In this document: positions 8,041-10,619 of the stretch, one piece after another
Layout of the letters: every line of letters begins with the position of its first letter
Position numbering within the stretch: the stretch's first letter is position 1
Origin: Clostridiales bacterium
GTDB lineage: Bacteria > Bacillota > Clostridia > Christensenellales > Borkfalkiaceae
DNA length: 10,619 nucleotides
Direction of reading: 5' to 3'
NCBI GenBank assembly: GCA_003503945.1
Contig: DOCD01000034.1
Coordinates: forward strand, 1-10,619
The notes under the pieces: model-generated
Databases searched by the model: none
What the model saw: only the letters and a program-made list of their open reading frames with translations
What the model was told of the DNA's origin: nothing
Translations under genes and position numbers: made by a program

Positions 8041-8051
8041 ACGGAGTTAAA

Positions 8052-9101
8052 ATGAATCCGACAAAAAAAATAAACGTCGGCGGAGTTCTTGTCGGCGGAG
8101 GCGAAAAGGTCAAAATACAATCGATGTGCACGACGAGGACGTCGGACGTCGAAAGCACGGTAAGACAGATTGAGACGCTTACAATAGCGGGTTGCGACAT
8201 TATAAGAGTGTCCGTTCTCGATGAAAACGACGCCGAAGCGATAACCGCGATAAAAGAAAGGATAAGCATTCCGCTCGTCGCGGATATTCACTTTTCGTAT
8301 AAGCTTGCCGTTTCCGCAATAGAGCACGGGTGCGACAAAGTGCGTATAAACCCCGGCAACATAGGCTCGGAAAGCGCGGTTAAAATTGTCGCCGACTGTA
8401 TCCGCGCTCATAAAATACCCGTCAGGGTGGGGGCGAACACGGGCAGCATAGAAAAGGAATTTTTGCAAAAATACGGTAAAAACGAAATTTCGCTTGTCGA
8501 AAGCGCGCTTAAAAACGTGGCGTGGCTGGAAAAATACGGCGTTAACGATATAGTCGTATCGGTCAAAGCCTCCGACGTGCCGCTTACGGTAAAAGCGTAT
8601 ACTCTGTTATCCGAAAGAACGGATTATCCCTTGCATATAGGCGTAACCGAGGCGGGGACGGAGCAGACCGCAATCGTTAAATCGTCGGTCGCGCTCGGCG
8701 CGTTGCTTCTAAACGGCATAGGCGATACCTTGCGCGTATCTATAACCGACGACCCGATAAAAGAGATTTATGCGGCAAAACGCATATTGCGCGCCGTCGG
8801 CGCCGACAGCGAGTTTGTCGACGTTATTTCCTGCCCGACCTGCGGCAGATGCTTATGGAACTCGATGGAGCTTGCCAAAAAAGTTACGGAATATACGGAA
8901 AAGTTCTCTAAAAAGCTGAAAATTGCCGTAATGGGTTGCGTCGTCAACGGGCCCGGTGAAGCGAAGGATTGCGATATAGGAATAGCTGGCGCAGAAGATT
9001 ACTGCGTTATATTCAAAAACGGACAGATTATAAGACGCGTTTCCGCAGACTGTGCGGAGCGTGAATTTTTCAAGGAGATAGACGCTATTATAAATGATTG
9101 A
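8052..9101 (+). CDS. ispG: 4-hydroxy-3-methylbut-2-en-1-yl diphosphate synthase (flavodoxin/ferredoxin-dependent)
   Basis: IspG converts methylerythritol cyclodiphosphate to HMBPP in the MEP isoprenoid pathway, using a [4Fe-4S] cluster. The 349-residue product is of normal bacterial length. The TIM-barrel part begins KINVGGVLVGGGEKVKIQSM and includes GCDIIRVSV, LVADIHFSYKLA, KVRINPGNIG and VRVGANTGS. The cluster ligands are C261 and C264 in SCPTCGRC and C296 with E303 in MGCVVNGPGEAK, matching the family's three cysteines and one glutamate. The barrel and Fe-S domains are both complete. ATG 8052 has ACGGAG 5 bases upstream, right after the terminator. The stop overlaps the next gene by 8 bases. 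The ispG-polC neighbourhood is common in Clostridia, where dxr and rseP often precede it; here nrdR does. Confidence 0.97.
   Translation: MNPTKKINVGGVLVGGGEKVKIQSMCTTRTSDVESTVRQIETLTIAGCDIIRVSVLDENDAEAITAIKERISIPLVADIHFSYKLAVSAIEHGCDKVRINPGNIGSESAVKIVADCIRAHKIPVRVGANTGSIEKEFLQKYGKNEISLVESALKNVAWLEKYGVNDIVVSVKASDVPLTVKAYTLLSERTDYPLHIGVTEAGTEQTAIVKSSVALGALLLNGIGDTLRVSITDDPIKEIYAAKRILRAVGADSEFVDVISCPTCGRCLWNSMELAKKVTEYTEKFSKKLKIAVMGCVVNGPGEAKDCDIGIAGAEDYCVIFKNGQIIRRVSADCAEREFFKEIDAIIND
9072..9077 (+). promoter_or_regulatory. AAGGAG upstream of the polC start, unusually far away
   Basis: AAGGAG lies inside the ispG end, 16 bases before ATG 9094. The polC frame has a TAA at 9091-9093, so no earlier start is possible. 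Either the distant site is used, or ribosomes finishing ispG (stop 9099-9101) restart at the overlapping ATG. Confidence 0.4.
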
Positions 9102-10619
9102 CAGTATACTTGCCGAATTGCGGACTGCGGAAAATTTGAAAAACTGTATAATCGAATCGGTACTGCTTGACAGCACGGATAAAAAAGTGACTGTGGGGCT
9201 GATAACGGACAGGGCATACTCCGACAGCGACAAGCTTTTTGCATTGAAAGCACTTAAAAAATATATACCCGCGCAGTTTGACTGCGATATAAAAATAATA
9301 AAGCTTACGCCCGATGCCGAAATGGTTAAAAGGAGCGTTGCGGAAGCGATAGCTAAAAATTTCAGGGCGATTTCGGTTACGCTCGACGAAAGTGATATTA
9401 CGGTGCAAAAGCGCGGCGACGATTTCGAATACACGATAAGCGTAATGTCAGCGCTTTCGACGGCGGGCATATGCGAGCGGGTCACCGAGTGCCTTAAAAA
9501 AACGTATTGCGGTAATTTTTACGGCAGGTGCGTGGAGTGTAAAAAGCTTGCCGATGAGCTCGAAGTGGAAGAGGAGCACGAAAACGTGGATTTTGAAGTA
9601 CCTATAAGAAAATTTACGATTGCCGATTTTGCCTTTCTCGAAGGAAGCGAAAAGCAGGATACCGCGGTTTACATAAGCGATTTGAATTTCGAAAGCGAAA
9701 AAGTAGTGATTTGCGGCACCATAGAGGATATCCGCGAACGTACGTATACGAATTCTAAAAACGTTGAAAAAACGTATTACAATTTTACTATAAGCGACAC
9801 GACGGCGATGCTGCGCGTAACCTATTTTACGAGGCTTAGAAGCATTGAAAAGATAAAAACGCTGAAAGTCGGCGACAGTATCGTCTGTACCGGCAAGTCA
9901 GAGCTATATAAAGGCTTTTTGCGTTTTACGGCAAACAGTATCGATTACGGCTCGGTACCGGCGGGGTTCGTGCCAGAAAAGCGCGTGTCAAAGCCCGTGC
10001 CGAAGTACTACGAAACGGTTAAGCCTCAACCGTTTTCGGATATTTCGCAGACCGATATGTTTACGGATACGTCGTTGCCTCAATGCCTGAAAGGGCAGAC
10101 GTTCGTCGTGTTCGACCTCGAAACTACGGGGCTGAACAGTTCGCCAGCGTCGGGCAATATGGACAGCATTATAGAAATAGGCGCGTACAAAGTAAAAGAC
10201 GGCGTGATATGCGAAAGCTTTACCACGTTCATAAATCCCGCCAGAAAGCTTTCGGAAGAGATAATAAATCTAACCGGTATAACCGAGGAAATGGTTTCTG
10301 CCGCGCCGACGTACGAAAAGGTAATGCCCGATTTTTATAAATTTTGCGACGGGGCAATTCTCGTAGGACATAACGCCGCGGGTTTCGATTTCAAATTCGT
10401 GGATTATTACTGCGCAAAGCTCGGTTATATGTTGGAAAGAAGGATTATCGATACCTTGCCGCTCTCGCAGGAGCTGTTGTTTTTATCGAATTACAAGCTC
10501 AATACGGTTGCGGATAAGTTCGGCATAACCTTCAACCACCACAGGGCGATTGACGACGCCTACGTTACGGCGAAAATTTTTATAGAGTTGATAAAAATTA
10601 AAAAATCTTTACCAAAATT
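9094..10619 (+). CDS. polC: DNA polymerase III PolC-type, N-terminal part (NTD, OB fold and DEDDh exonuclease), runs off the right edge
   Basis: 508 residues are visible and no stop is reached. PolC is the replicative polymerase with built-in 3'-5' proofreading in low-GC Gram-positives. Residues 1 to about 185 resemble the PolC N-terminal domain. About 190-285 form an OB fold (VVICGTIEDI...YYNFTISDTTAMLRVTYF...LKVGDSIVCTG) that aligns with the PolC OB domain. The exonuclease starts at T337: D342 and E344 in FDLETTG, D432 in GHNAAGFDF, and H483 and D488 in HHRAIDD give a full DEDDh active site. The linker 290-336 has no histidine and no PHP motif, although canonical PolC has the first half of PHP here. 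It contains QTDMF (319-323), a possible clamp-binding motif. The polymerase part lies outside the window. A separate OB-exonuclease protein is possible but less likely, given the N-terminal domain and the ispG overlap. Confidence 0.85.
   Translation, partial: MIDSILAELRTAENLKNCIIESVLLDSTDKKVTVGLITDRAYSDSDKLFALKALKKYIPAQFDCDIKIIKLTPDAEMVKRSVAEAIAKNFRAISVTLDESDITVQKRGDDFEYTISVMSALSTAGICERVTECLKKTYCGNFYGRCVECKKLADELEVEEEHENVDFEVPIRKFTIADFAFLEGSEKQDTAVYISDLNFESEKVVICGTIEDIRERTYTNSKNVEKTYYNFTISDTTAMLRVTYFTRLRSIEKIKTLKVGDSIVCTGKSELYKGFLRFTANSIDYGSVPAGFVPEKRVSKPVPKYYETVKPQPFSDISQTDMFTDTSLPQCLKGQTFVVFDLETTGLNSSPASGNMDSIIEIGAYKVKDGVICESFTTFINPARKLSEEIINLTGITEEMVSAAPTYEKVMPDFYKFCDGAILVGHNAAGFDFKFVDYYCAKLGYMLERRIIDTLPLSQELLFLSNYKLNTVADKFGITFNHHRAIDDAYVTAKIFIELIKIKKSLPK

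Noticed and set aside
8853..9485. 210-codon - strand open frame across the ispG-polC junction
   Set aside because: Both + strand genes are clearly real and the antisense product has no recognisable domain or convincing start signal.

Overview
The window reads as a bacterial chromosome segment, most likely from an anaerobic member of the Bacillota (class Clostridia). The grounds are a PolC-type replicative polymerase gene directly behind ispG, clostridial-looking variants of PurN and PurH, and an NrdR repressor. Base composition looks fairly balanced and uniform by eye, and I see no sign of recent transfer. The exact genus cannot be read from the sequence. Every gene lies on the + strand and the DNA is packed tightly. 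No stretch above 300 bases lacks a gene, and I found no tRNA, rRNA, CRISPR, insertion sequence or phage gene.

Region 1 (1-7525) is the distal part of a de novo purine operon in the order purM (3' end only), purN, purH, purD, purL. Together these cover the GAR synthetase, GAR transformylase, FGAM synthase and AIR synthase steps, plus the final two steps to IMP. purM and purN overlap by 4 bases. The gaps between purN and purH and between purD and purL are 18 and 8 bases. The only sizeable gap, 126 bases between purH and purD, holds two consecutive hairpins, each followed by the same 8-base T-rich sequence.

Region 2 (7546-8040) is nrdR, the ATP/dATP-sensing repressor of ribonucleotide reductase genes, 20 bases after purL. 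A near-perfect 14-bp hairpin with a T tract closes it and probably ends the purine/nrdR transcript.

Region 3 (8052-10619) is ispG (MEP isoprenoid pathway) overlapping by 8 bases the start of a polC-like gene that runs off the right edge. About 508 residues are visible: an N-terminal domain, an OB fold and a complete DEDDh proofreading exonuclease. This is the most interesting part. In standard PolC the exonuclease is inserted inside the PHP domain, so a PHP segment with an HLHT-type motif should precede it. Here only a short, histidine-free linker lies between OB fold and exonuclease. That linker carries QTDMF, which looks like a sliding-clamp-binding motif. Apart from this the window is an ordinary housekeeping region.
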